This document shows positions 5,922 to 13,256 of a stretch of 22,126 nucleotides of DNA, piece by piece; the stretch's first letter is position 1, and each line of letters starts with the position of its first letter. The stretch covers positions 1 through 22,126 of the forward strand of contig SFEX01000029.1 of NCBI GenBank assembly GCA_004557075.1, in the 5' to 3' direction. The stretch comes from Clostridiales bacterium (GTDB lineage: Bacteria > Bacillota > Clostridia > Oscillospirales > Oscillospiraceae). The position numbers and the translations under genes are program-made. The notes under the pieces were generated by a model that did no database searches, was not told the DNA's origin, and saw only the letters and a program-made list of their open reading frames with translations.

Positions 5922-6754
5922 CATTTTTTATATGTCAGCTTGGGTCTGTAGTATTCAAATATGACCGCGTCGTGACCTTTTTCATTCAGCCACTCGTGGC
6001 TGGTCCAGCATATCTTCATGGCGCCCAAAAGCTCCGACAGCCTAACGCAGAACGGCTTTTCCGCGAGCTTATACGCGATAAACTGCGGCCGGCCGAGGAA
6101 GTTTAAAAGCACATTGCCCAGCAGGAAGCCGGTGACGGGGTTGACCTCGCCGTTATAGGCCGAGGGCGGGTTTGCAAGCTGGCCGCGCATGACCTCGGGC
6201 GCGTTGCGCTTAAACCAGCGGACGATGAATGGGTTGAAGCTCTCAATGCAGTAATCGCCGGAGTAGCGGCGCAGAAGCGCATAGGTCTTTTCGCACAGCT
6301 CCTTGTTGCGCCTGCCGTTTTTAAGCTCGACTATAAGCGCGCCGCGGCCCCTTACGGTCTTGAGCACCTCGGCAAAGGTCGGGATAGTCTCCTTCGTGCC
6401 GCACAGCGAGAGCTGCCTCAGTTCGGCGAGCGTCTTTTCGTCCACGCGGGAGTCGACGCCGCAGACACGGTTTAGCGTATCGTCATGGAAAACGACGACC
6501 TCTCCGTCCTTGGAAAGCTGAACGTCCAGCTCCATGCCGTAGCCGTATCTTGAAGCACGCTCAAAAGCGGCAATGGAATTTTCGGGTATGGATTTATCGC
6601 GCTTGTGCAGGCCGCGATGGGCAAAATTGCGCTGCTTGAAAGGCGCCTTCTGCTTTTTGCTTATCTTGCCGGGCGCAACGAGAAAAACAAGTCCCGCCGA
6701 CACTGCGGCTCCGACCAGAGCTGCGTGAGATAAAAATTTCGACGAATCCTTCAT
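5921..6754 (-). CDS. Membrane-anchored glycerophosphodiester phosphodiesterase
   Basis: The 277-residue protein hydrolyses glycerophosphodiesters to glycerol 3-phosphate and an alcohol. An uncleaved N-terminal helix (about residues 9-27, AALVGAAVSAGLVFLVAP) should anchor it to the membrane, catalytic part outside. GDPD family motifs are in order: AHRG with H46 and R47, PENS with E58, MELDVQ with E75 and D77 (metal ligands), and FHDDTL with H90, the second catalytic histidine. The WTSHEW segment near the C-terminus fits the family end. ATG 6754 is chosen; GGAGG lies eight bases before it, whereas the GTG at 6763 overlaps that site. A sigma-A promoter (TTGACC, 17, TAAAAT) lies 34 bases upstream. 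Lipid or teichoic-acid turnover is the likely role; the true substrate is unknown. Confidence 0.9.
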   Translation of the reverse strand: MKDSSKFLSHAALVGAAVSAGLVFLVAPGKISKKQKAPFKQRNFAHRGLHKRDKSIPENSIAAFERASRYGYGMELDVQLSKDGEVVVFHDDTLNRVCGVDSRVDEKTLAELRQLSLCGTKETIPTFAEVLKTVRGRGALIVELKNGRRNKELCEKTYALLRRYSGDYCIESFNPFIVRWFKRNAPEVMRGQLANPPSAYNGEVNPVTGFLLGNVLLNFLGRPQFIAYKLAEKPFCVRLSELLGAMKICWTSHEWLNEKGHDAVIFEYYRPKLTYKK

Positions 6755-6787
6755 AATGGGCACCTCCGTTTAAACTATTCTATACTT

Positions 6788-6816
6788 ATTTTACACCAAT
6801 AGTACGCCCGGGTCAA
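6788..6816 (-). promoter_or_regulatory. Sigma-A promoter of the glycerophosphodiesterase gene
   Basis: On the minus strand TTGACC and TAAAAT are separated by 17 bases. Confidence 0.75.
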
Positions 6817-6870
6817 ATATAAATAGGCCCCGACCGAAGAAAAATCGGCTCACGCGGGTGAAAATCGCTA

Positions 6871-6899
6871 TTGTGCAAAAGTGATTTTTGATGTAAGAT
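6871..6899 (+). promoter_or_regulatory. Sigma-A promoter of the transporter/LOG operon
   Basis: TTGTGC and TAAGAT are separated by 17 bases, 30 bases before the start codon at 6930. It is back to back with the glycerophosphodiesterase promoter. Confidence 0.65.
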
Positions 6900-6929
6900 T
6901 ATCCCGATTGAAAGTACGGGAGGCTGCAT

Positions 6930-8264
6930 ATGAAACTTGACAATAAACGTACCATACTGACGGGACTTGCGTTCCTGTCAATCTGCGCTTTCTGGCAGAT
7001 GTACAACAGCATCGTGCCGCTTATACTAACTAACACATTCCATCTCAACGAGACATATTCCGGCATTATCATGGCTGCCGACAACATCCTCGCGCTGTTC
7101 CTGCTGCCGCTGTTCGGCTCGCTTTCGGACAGGACGAATACCAAGATCGGCAAGCGCATGCCCTATGTGCTCTTCGGCACCGGCATCGCGATAATACTGA
7201 TGAACATTCTGCCCATCATAGACAACAGCTATTCCGCCGCTCCCAGCGGCTTTAAGACCGCGTCCTTCATCGTCGTGCTGGGTCTGCTGCTTGTCGCCAT
7301 GGGAACCTACCGCTCGCCCGCGGTCGCGCTCATGCCGGATATTACCCCCAAGCCCCTGCGCAGCAAGGCAAACGCCATCATTAACCTCATGGGCGCGCTC
7401 GGCGGCGTGATCTACCTCGGCGTTGCCGCCGTAATGTACCCCAACAGCAAGGTCGCAAACCTTGCGCATGTAAACTATCAGCCTCTTTTCATCGTCGTGG
7501 CGTCTATAATGTTCGTCGCGATAGCGGTGCTGTTTTTAACGGTCAAGGAGCCGAAGCTCGTCGCCGAGCAGCGCGAGCTTGAGGAAAAGCACCCCGAGTG
7601 GAACCTCGCCGAGGACGACGGCAGCGGCAACGAGACTCTGCCCGCCGGCGTCAAAAAGAGCCTCGGCTTCCTGCTGGCGTCGATTGGCCTGTGGTTTATC
7701 GGCTACAACGCGGTCGAGACGTGGTTTACCACCTATGTAAGCAACGTCATGGGTCAGGCGCTCGGCGGAGCCTCCACCTGCCTGCTCATTGCAACGGGCG
7801 GCGCTGTTGTGAGCTATATCCCCATCGGCGTGCTCGCATCCAAAATCGGCAGGAAAAGAACCATCATGGGCGGCATCATCCTGCTGGCAAGCTGCTTCGG
7901 TCTGGGCTATTTCCTCACGACTACATACAGCGAGATCAATCTCATCATGTTCATCGTGTTCGCGCTCGTCGGCCTTGCGTGGGCGGCGATAAACGTAAAC
8001 TCCCTGCCCATGGTCGTTGAGATGTGCAAGGGCTCGGATATCGGCAAATTCACCGGCTACTACTACACCTTTTCCATGGCCGCGCAGGTCATAACCCCCG
8101 TTCTGGCGGGCTATCTCATGCGCAACGTCGGCTACACGACGCTCTTCCCCTATGCCGCGCTGTTCGTGGCGCTGAGCTTCGTCACCATGCTGTTTGTCAA
8201 GCACGGCGATAACAAGCCCGAGGCGAAGAAGGGGCTGGACGCGTTTGAGGACATGGACGACTGA
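6930..8264 (+). CDS. MFS transporter, SLC45/GPH sugar-symporter-like
   Basis: The 444-residue protein has about twelve membrane helices in two halves. The loop after helix 2 reads GSLSDRTNTKIGKRMPYVLFG, the signature of the SLC45 and glycoside-pentoside-hexuronide (GPH) groups of MFS proteins, and the second half has the paired motif ASKIGRKRTIMGG. A charged, cytoplasmic central loop (VKEPKLVAEQRELEEKHP) separates the halves, and the tail is acidic (DAFEDMDD). A cation-coupled sugar or glycoside symporter is the best guess; the substrate cannot be read from sequence. GGGAGG precedes the ATG. It is the first gene of a three-gene operon; the next start codon is one base after its stop codon. 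Confidence 0.85.
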   Translation: MKLDNKRTILTGLAFLSICAFWQMYNSIVPLILTNTFHLNETYSGIIMAADNILALFLLPLFGSLSDRTNTKIGKRMPYVLFGTGIAIILMNILPIIDNSYSAAPSGFKTASFIVVLGLLLVAMGTYRSPAVALMPDITPKPLRSKANAIINLMGALGGVIYLGVAAVMYPNSKVANLAHVNYQPLFIVVASIMFVAIAVLFLTVKEPKLVAEQRELEEKHPEWNLAEDDGSGNETLPAGVKKSLGFLLASIGLWFIGYNAVETWFTTYVSNVMGQALGGASTCLLIATGGAVVSYIPIGVLASKIGRKRTIMGGIILLASCFGLGYFLTTTYSEINLIMFIVFALVGLAWAAINVNSLPMVVEMCKGSDIGKFTGYYYTFSMAAQVITPVLAGYLMRNVGYTTLFPYAALFVALSFVTMLFVKHGDNKPEAKKGLDAFEDMDD

Positions 8265-8265
8265 T

Positions 8266-8847
8266 ATGAATATCTGCATTTTCGGCGCCTCCGGCAGAGA
8301 GCTGGACGAGGTATACTATGAGGAGGCCGAGTGCCTCGGCGCTCTCATCGCGCAGCGCGGGGACGCTCTGGTGTTCGGCGGCGGCAGAGAGGGGCTTATG
8401 GGCGCGGCGGCTCGCGGCGCGCATGAAAACGGCGGCAGGATAATCGGCATCGTCCCGCGCTTTTTCGACGAGCCGGGCATAATCTACGAGCACTGCGACG
8501 AGCTTATTTTCACCGAGACCATGCGCGAGCGCAAGCAGCTCATGGAGGAGCGAAGCTCGGCCTGCGTCGTGCTGCCCGGCGGCATAGGCACGTTTGAGGA
8601 ATTTTTCGAGATGCTCACGCTGAAGCAGCTCGGCCGCTCGGATCGAGCTATCGCCCTGCTCAATACAAACGGCTACTATGCGCCGATGCTGCATATGTTA
8701 GAGGAGACTGCGCGCGGCCGCTTCATGTCCCGCGCCTGCCTTGAGCTGTACGAGCCCGTGGACACCCCCGAGCAGGCGCTCGACTATATCGCGCGCTATG
8801 TTCCGCAAAAGGGCAGTATCAGGCGGCTTGAGGACTACAACAAATGA
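8266..8847 (+). CDS. LOG-family nucleoside 5'-monophosphate phosphoribohydrolase
   Basis: The 193-residue Rossmann-fold protein belongs to the TIGR00730/LOG group, which cleaves the N-glycosidic bond of purine nucleoside monophosphates (in plants, cytokinin ribotides) to a free base and ribose 5-phosphate. Key motifs are the N-terminal FGASG, the GGGREGLMGAAARGA nucleotide loop, MRERKQLM with R88 and K90, and LPGGIGTFEE (103-112) with the catalytic glutamate. The cytosolic substrate in bacteria is usually unknown, and lysine-decarboxylase annotations of this family are misnomers. The start at 8266 follows the transporter stop by one base, with no strong Shine-Dalgarno sequence, so translation is probably coupled. 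An in-frame start further upstream (8194) would overlap the transporter by 71 bases and adds no family sequence. Confidence 0.9.
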   Translation: MNICIFGASGRELDEVYYEEAECLGALIAQRGDALVFGGGREGLMGAAARGAHENGGRIIGIVPRFFDEPGIIYEHCDELIFTETMRERKQLMEERSSACVVLPGGIGTFEEFFEMLTLKQLGRSDRAIALLNTNGYYAPMLHMLEETARGRFMSRACLELYEPVDTPEQALDYIARYVPQKGSIRRLEDYNK

Positions 8848-10007
8848 GCACTGTTCAAAATCGCAGACACGATATTGCTATCGTTTTCATTTCAAGCTTT
8901 TTCTTCCTGTCAAGTCCGATGCTTGTCACCCCTATAATTGCGGGCTATTCGGAAAGCTTGGGGGCAAGCGCGGCAATGATGGGCGTCATTGGAGGGCTCA
9001 TGAATATATGCGCCCTTTTTTGCCGCCCTTTCTTTGGAAATTTGGCGGATCAGGTAAGTAAATATAAGCTGTCGTTCATTGGAGCGGCTCTGATGGCGGT
9101 TTCATGCGTCGGCTATATCGTCGCGTGGAACCCCGCTTTTTTGATCGTTTCCCGCATTGTAAACGGAGTTGGATGCGCCTGCTGCTCTGTCTGCATGACT
9201 ACGTGGATGTCAAATCTGCTGCCGCAGTATAAAATAGGCTCCGGGATAGGAATATACGGAACAATGAACGCCCTCGCTATGGCCATCGCACCGGCCATAG
9301 GCTTGAGCATGTATGAAAAGTTGGAGTATAAAGCGGCGTTTGTGGTCGCCGCGATATTTTCCGCGTTAACGGTGCTGATGATCCAGTTTGTACATGATAA
9401 GGGCGAGCCGGTATCGTCGAGAGAAGTAAACGCAGGCGAGCGCCGAAAGCTGGAGATCGCAGATAAAAAGGTCATACCCGTTGCGGCTATCATTATGCTG
9501 TTTACGATCCCGTATTGCGCGACGCAATCTTTTTTGGTAAGCTATGTTGCCGCGAAGCATTTGAATGTTACGGTCACGCTCTTTTTCCCGCTGTATGCTG
9601 TGATGTTATTTGTGCTGCGCATATCGCTGAGGAATCTTTTTGACAGGAAGCCGTTTTCCTTTTTCATGATTCTGAGCTCCGTGAGCGCTGCAATAAGCAT
9701 TCTCGCGCTGACTGTTATGAAAAATAATTATTTAATTATTTTTGCGGCGCTGTTTATGGCCGGCGGCTATGGCATCATGTGCTCTGTCTGTCAATCAAAG
9801 GCCATTTTGTTGGCGGATAAAGAAAAAAGAGGGCTTGCCACCAGCACATATTACATCGGGTTTGACTTGGGAATGTCCTTGGGCCCGATCATAGGCGGCA
9901 TACTGTATGGGCATGTTGATATAAACTATTTTTATCCATGCCTTGCGATTACGGTGCCCTTAGGCATAGTTGTGTTTTTGCTGAATAAAAATAAACTCTG
10001 CCGCTGA
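8844..10007 (+). CDS. MFS transporter, efflux-like, 387 aa
   Basis: A 387-residue protein with about twelve hydrophobic helices and the compact layout of MFS drug or metabolite exporters. The loop between helices 2 and 3 carries a weak MFS motif (FFGNLADQVSKYK), and IVNGVGCACCSVCMTTW follows with an unusual number of cysteines. A short basic loop (EVNAGERRKLEIADKK) separates the halves. The start codon overlaps the LOG gene stop (ATGA), which indicates translational coupling and a shared operon. Codon use is visibly AT-richer (TTT, TTG, ATA, TAT) than that of the two genes before it, suggesting separate acquisition. A purine-related or other small-molecule exporter working with the LOG enzyme is only a guess. 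Confidence 0.85.
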   Translation: MSTVQNRRHDIAIVFISSFFFLSSPMLVTPIIAGYSESLGASAAMMGVIGGLMNICALFCRPFFGNLADQVSKYKLSFIGAALMAVSCVGYIVAWNPAFLIVSRIVNGVGCACCSVCMTTWMSNLLPQYKIGSGIGIYGTMNALAMAIAPAIGLSMYEKLEYKAAFVVAAIFSALTVLMIQFVHDKGEPVSSREVNAGERRKLEIADKKVIPVAAIIMLFTIPYCATQSFLVSYVAAKHLNVTVTLFFPLYAVMLFVLRISLRNLFDRKPFSFFMILSSVSAAISILALTVMKNNYLIIFAALFMAGGYGIMCSVCQSKAILLADKEKRGLATSTYYIGFDLGMSLGPIIGGILYGHVDINYFYPCLAITVPLGIVVFLLNKNKLCR

Positions 10008-10047
10008 CGCGGGGTCAATTCGGCGGCTGCTGCCGCAGAGCGATCCG

Positions 10048-10131
10048 CGTTGAGGCTCAAAATAATCTCTATTGCGGTATCCCGACCGGTGATAATGGCA
10101 ATTGTAGTTACTGCACTCGCGCACTAAATCA
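10048..10131 (+). repeat. CCCGACCGGT intergenic repeat, copy C (3' of second MFS gene)
   Basis: The copy lies 40 bases after the MFS stop codon and reads with the gene: CGTTGAGGCTCAAAATAAT, ATTGC (10071-10075), CCCGACCGGTGATAAT, GCAAT (10098-10102), TGCACTCGCGC. ATTGC and GCAAT pair across the core. Confidence 0.8.
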
Positions 10132-10156
10132 GAACGGCAGAGTTTAGATTATATAT

Positions 10157-10208
10157 AAAGCCTTCCCCTCGTTTTTTATTCATTGTTTACTCAGGGGGAA
10201 GGCTTTTT
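10157..10208. terminator. Terminator with a long T-rich loop
   Basis: AAAGCCTTCCCC (10157-10168) pairs with GGGGAAGGCTTT (10195-10206), followed by more Ts. The 26-base loop itself carries a T6 run. It ends the MFS-LOG-MFS operon. A closely related stem occurs at 18532-18557. Confidence 0.85.
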
Positions 10209-10235
10209 ATTATATTACAATATCTTGTGATTATC

Positions 10236-10264
10236 TTGACACTTTGTGGCAAACAATATATACT
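10236..10264 (+). promoter_or_regulatory. Near-consensus sigma-A promoter of the dehydratase operon
   Basis: TTGACA, 17 bases, TATACT, followed by a 43-base leader to the ATG at 10308. Only one base differs from consensus, which predicts strong transcription. No operator or riboswitch was seen in the leader. Confidence 0.85.
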
Positions 10265-10307
10265 TTATCTATTAGAAAACGGAAAAATCTAATACTTGGA
10301 GGGAACC

Positions 10308-11504
10308 ATGAAAGACCTAAAGCACCTTATCTACTTCGAGCATCTGCTGGACGAGGCGGCCAACGAGCTTGTGCTTCAGGCTGTCGGCGAGGGCAGGCAC
10401 GCCGTGGGCTACACCTGCTATCACATGCCGGAGGTGCTGCTCAACCTCGATAACTGCTTCTCGGTACGCCTCAGAGCGCCGCGCACGGGCAGCGTCGATA
10501 TCTCGACCTATTACATGACAAACTATCTGTGCGGCTACTCAAAGGCGCTCGTCGAGCGCGGCATCGAGGGCGGGTATAACTTCCTGTCGGCCCTCGCAGG
10601 CGGCGAGACCTGCTCGGAGATGAACCGCACTCTCGAGCATTTTGAGCTTTTGCAGCTTGTAAAGAACGAAAACTTTTTCGTATCCTTCATCGACGTGCCG
10701 TTCAAGATCACGCCCCACGGACTCAAGCACTACAAAAACCAGATAACCAAAAAGGTGCTCGAGCCTCTGCACGAGAAATACGGCACCGATATCTCGGACG
10801 CCGCCATAAGAAAGGCCGTCGCAGAGCACAACGAGGTCTGCCGCATCCTCACCGAGATCGGCGACTTCCGCAAAAAAGATAACCCGCCCATCACGGGCTA
10901 TGAGTACCACGTCCTCTGCCTCGTGTCCTACTGCTGCCCGAAGTACCTTATCGTCGATAAGCTCAGGGAAACGCTCGAGGAGGTCAGGACCCGCAAACCC
11001 GACGATAAAAAGCAGCACCGCGCAAGGGTTGTCGTCGTCGGCTCGGAGATAGACGATCTCGACTTCACCCGCACCGTCGAGCAGTCCGGCGCGCTCATAG
11101 TCGCCGACCGCTTTTGCTTCGGCTCCTTCCCCGGCAGGCAGGAGATAATCCTGAGCGATGACGAGCCTGCGCTCGATCAGGTCTGCCGCATTTATCAGGA
11201 GACGAGCCAGTGCCCGCGCTACATGGAAAAGTCGAAGGTTCAGAACCGCTACGACTTTGTCGATAAGCTCGCGAAGGACTTTAACGCCCAGGGCATACTG
11301 TACGAGCAGATGAAGTTCTGCGAATTCTGGGGCTACGAGCGGGCGCTGGCCTCCCACGTCATGACGGAGCTTTACAACTATCCCGCCGTCTGCGTTGACA
11401 GGGAATACACCGGCAACGCCTCCGGCCAGCTCCGCACCCGCGTGCAGGCATTTGTCGAAAGCCTTGAGATAAAACAGATAAACAACGCGAAGGGAGGGCG
11501 CTGA
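10308..11504 (+). CDS. 2-hydroxyacyl-CoA dehydratase family subunit (HgdB/FldC-like)
   Basis: A 398-residue member of the HGD-D family, which bind a [4Fe-4S] cluster and remove water from (R)-2-hydroxyacyl-CoA by a ketyl-radical route, or reduce aromatic acyl-CoA in benzoyl-CoA reductases. Candidate cluster ligands are C75 (LCGYSKA), C102 (TCSEMNR) and C338 (MKFCEFWGYE), spaced as the three cysteines per subunit in this family; GYTC (C37) near the N-terminus and GQLRTRVQAF near the end are also typical. The start at 10308 is set by GGAGGG; a TTG four codons upstream overlaps it. The partner gene starts two bases after this stop codon. The required ATP-dependent activase is not in the window. 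The substrate is unknown; amino-acid fermentation is a reasonable guess. Confidence 0.85.
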   Translation: MKDLKHLIYFEHLLDEAANELVLQAVGEGRHAVGYTCYHMPEVLLNLDNCFSVRLRAPRTGSVDISTYYMTNYLCGYSKALVERGIEGGYNFLSALAGGETCSEMNRTLEHFELLQLVKNENFFVSFIDVPFKITPHGLKHYKNQITKKVLEPLHEKYGTDISDAAIRKAVAEHNEVCRILTEIGDFRKKDNPPITGYEYHVLCLVSYCCPKYLIVDKLRETLEEVRTRKPDDKKQHRARVVVVGSEIDDLDFTRTVEQSGALIVADRFCFGSFPGRQEIILSDDEPALDQVCRIYQETSQCPRYMEKSKVQNRYDFVDKLAKDFNAQGILYEQMKFCEFWGYERALASHVMTELYNYPAVCVDREYTGNASGQLRTRVQAFVESLEIKQINNAKGGR

Positions 11505-11505
11505 A

Positions 11506-13050
11506 ATGGCAGTTAAACCGAGAAATTTAGGTCTTACATACATTGACAAGACCGGCGTTCGCAAATGGCGCGAATGGCGCGGCATAAAGGATACCCTCGT
11601 CGATTACGCATGGTGGTGCGTCATGTGGAAGGACATGATAAAATTTGTCCTCAAATCTCCAATTCAGGTCGTCAAGGGCATATTCAGATACCGCTGGATG
11701 TTCACCTACCTCACTCTGCCGCAGTTTATCGACCGCCAGCTTGAGGGTATGCGCGGCACGCAGCTCAAGTCCGGCCATCTGCTCTACGACATCATAATCA
11801 AACACACCATCGACATCATTGCCGATACCTTCAACGCCGACCAGAAGATAGGCGGCAAGAAGGCTCTGGCCGATCGCATCGTCTGCTTCGACGAGCTTGT
11901 GCCGACCGAGCTCATGGCGGGCTTCCCGAACCTCATCGGCATCCCCGTCCAGACCATACCCATCTTCCTGTCGTCGATGATAAACCAGCAGCTCCCGCCG
12001 GTGTATCTCGACGCGATAGAGAATTTCGGCGTTCCCGCCGACGTCTGCCCTCTGCCGTCTGCCGAGGCCGGCGTCGCCGCAGAGGGCGACTTCCCCATCT
12101 TCGGCAAATGCTTCGTAGCCTGCAACATGCCCTGCGACGGCAGTATAATGACGACCTCGTTCCAGGATCGCTATTTCAAGCTTCCGACCTACTATCTCGG
12201 CGTGCCGCTGCGCTACAACGACGATGTTGACGCGCAGGAATACGCCGTTGAGGAGCTGCGCGGCTGCATCGCATTCATCGAGGAGCACACCGGCGAGAAG
12301 TTCGACTGGGAGGCGCTGCGCAGTGCGCTCGAGCGCTACAACGAGGTCACGCGCTTCCACCTCGATCTGTGGGAGATAAACCGCACGGATTATCCTCAAG
12401 TCACCGGCGCGACGCCGTGGCTCTACCGCATGTACTCCTACCACCTGCACGGCGGCACGGACGACCGCTTTTTAAAGGCCGACAACAAGGTGCGCAAGCT
12501 GATGACGCGCGCCTACGAAAAGCGTCAGCCCTGCGCGCTTGAAAAGCGGCACAAGGCGCTTGTGTGGTCGTGTCCGGCAAACTACTACACGAACTTCGCA
12601 AACTGGCTCGAGCAGTGCTGGGGCATAGTTTCGGTGATGGATATGGAAACGCACATCTCCCAGATCATCATCGACACCTCCACGGAGCAGTCCATGCTCG
12701 AGGGCATCGCCCTGACTTTCCAGCGCGCCACAATGCGCAAGCACACCAAGGGCGGCTACCGCAACTCGGTGGACGAGATGTGGCGCGTTGCCGAGGAGTA
12801 CAAGGTCGATACCATCATCATGTACGACCAGATCTCCTGCAAGGGCATGGACGGTCTTCAGGGCATTTTCGACGAGCAGGCGCGCGAGCGGAACATAAAC
12901 TTCATCTGGGTGCAGCAGGATCTCATGGACCCGCGCACCATATCCCGCCGCGATATGCGCCGCCAGGTCAACAACTACATGACCAGCGTCCTGCGCGAGG
13001 AACCCCTCGACCCCACCCTCCTCGACTTCGACGACTGCGACGCTTTTTAG
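11506..13050 (+). CDS. 2-hydroxyacyl-CoA dehydratase family partner subunit, 514 aa
   Basis: A second, longer HGD-D-type protein (514 aa), expected to form a heterodimer with the preceding one. The core has VPADVCPLPSAEAG (C181), ACNMPCDGSI (C206 and C210) and DQISCKGM (C445), which supply cysteines at the places where cluster ligands occur in family members, and it ends with the usual MRRQVNNYMTSVL helix. The first 100 residues are an aromatic and basic extension (WREWRGIKDT, FRYRWMFTYLT) longer than in standard subunits. GGGAGG precedes the ATG, and the one-base gap to the upstream stop codon implies co-translation. The pair could be a dehydratase, a benzoyl-CoA-reductase relative or another double-subunit iron-sulphur reductase; sequence alone does not decide. 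Confidence 0.8.
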   Translation: MAVKPRNLGLTYIDKTGVRKWREWRGIKDTLVDYAWWCVMWKDMIKFVLKSPIQVVKGIFRYRWMFTYLTLPQFIDRQLEGMRGTQLKSGHLLYDIIIKHTIDIIADTFNADQKIGGKKALADRIVCFDELVPTELMAGFPNLIGIPVQTIPIFLSSMINQQLPPVYLDAIENFGVPADVCPLPSAEAGVAAEGDFPIFGKCFVACNMPCDGSIMTTSFQDRYFKLPTYYLGVPLRYNDDVDAQEYAVEELRGCIAFIEEHTGEKFDWEALRSALERYNEVTRFHLDLWEINRTDYPQVTGATPWLYRMYSYHLHGGTDDRFLKADNKVRKLMTRAYEKRQPCALEKRHKALVWSCPANYYTNFANWLEQCWGIVSVMDMETHISQIIIDTSTEQSMLEGIALTFQRATMRKHTKGGYRNSVDEMWRVAEEYKVDTIIMYDQISCKGMDGLQGIFDEQARERNINFIWVQQDLMDPRTISRRDMRRQVNNYMTSVLREEPLDPTLLDFDDCDAF

Positions 13051-13053
13051 ACC

Positions 13054-13140
13054 GCGTTAAGATCGGCAGTAGGTGTTTTTGCGATATCCCGACCGGTGAT
13101 AATGTCAGTTATCGCTTTTGCACTCGCGCTCTTAATTACA
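13054..13140 (+). repeat. CCCGACCGGT intergenic repeat, copy D (3' of dehydratase operon)
   Basis: The copy begins four bases after the stop codon and reads with the operon: CGTTAAGATC..., GCGATA (13081-13086), CCCGACCGGTGATAAT, TATCGC (13110-13115), TTTTGCACTCGCGC, TTAATTACA. The six-base arms pair perfectly but differ in sequence from copies A, C and G. It is followed by CGCCCCTACGG, part of another common small repeat. Confidence 0.8.
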
Positions 13141-13218
13141 TCGCCCCTACGGTATCAACAGTTTAAAACACGTCATACCTTCATCGTCAGAGGGAGCTAT
13201 GAGATTTGGCAATAGATG

Positions 13219-13254
13219 AAAAACGGAGGCAGCCAGATGATTGCCTCCGTTTTA
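13219..13254. terminator. Bidirectional terminator between dehydratase operon and gltX
   Basis: AAAACGGAGGCA (13220-13231) pairs with TGCCTCCGTTTT (13242-13253) around a ten-base loop. A tracts and T tracts on both sides let it serve the two convergent transcripts. It shares its GGAGGCA stem with the terminators at 5890 and 21976. Confidence 0.85.
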
Positions 13255-13256
13255 AT

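Noticed and set aside
7026..8279. Minus-strand ORFs under the first MFS gene
   Set aside because: Shadows of a membrane protein gene; no hydrophobic segments, motifs or ribosome binding sites.
10539..11585. A 348-codon minus-strand open frame opposite the dehydratase subunit gene
   Set aside because: It is the antisense shadow of a well-supported gene: low-complexity Val/Leu/Ala/Glu/Arg translation, no family motif, no ribosome binding site.
11527..12564. Long antisense and out-of-frame ORFs across the 514-aa dehydratase subunit (11527-12450 minus, 12564-13166 plus)
   Set aside because: Compositionally biased (His/Arg/Gly-rich or Val/Glu/Arg-rich) with no start signal; the sense frame carries the conserved cysteines.
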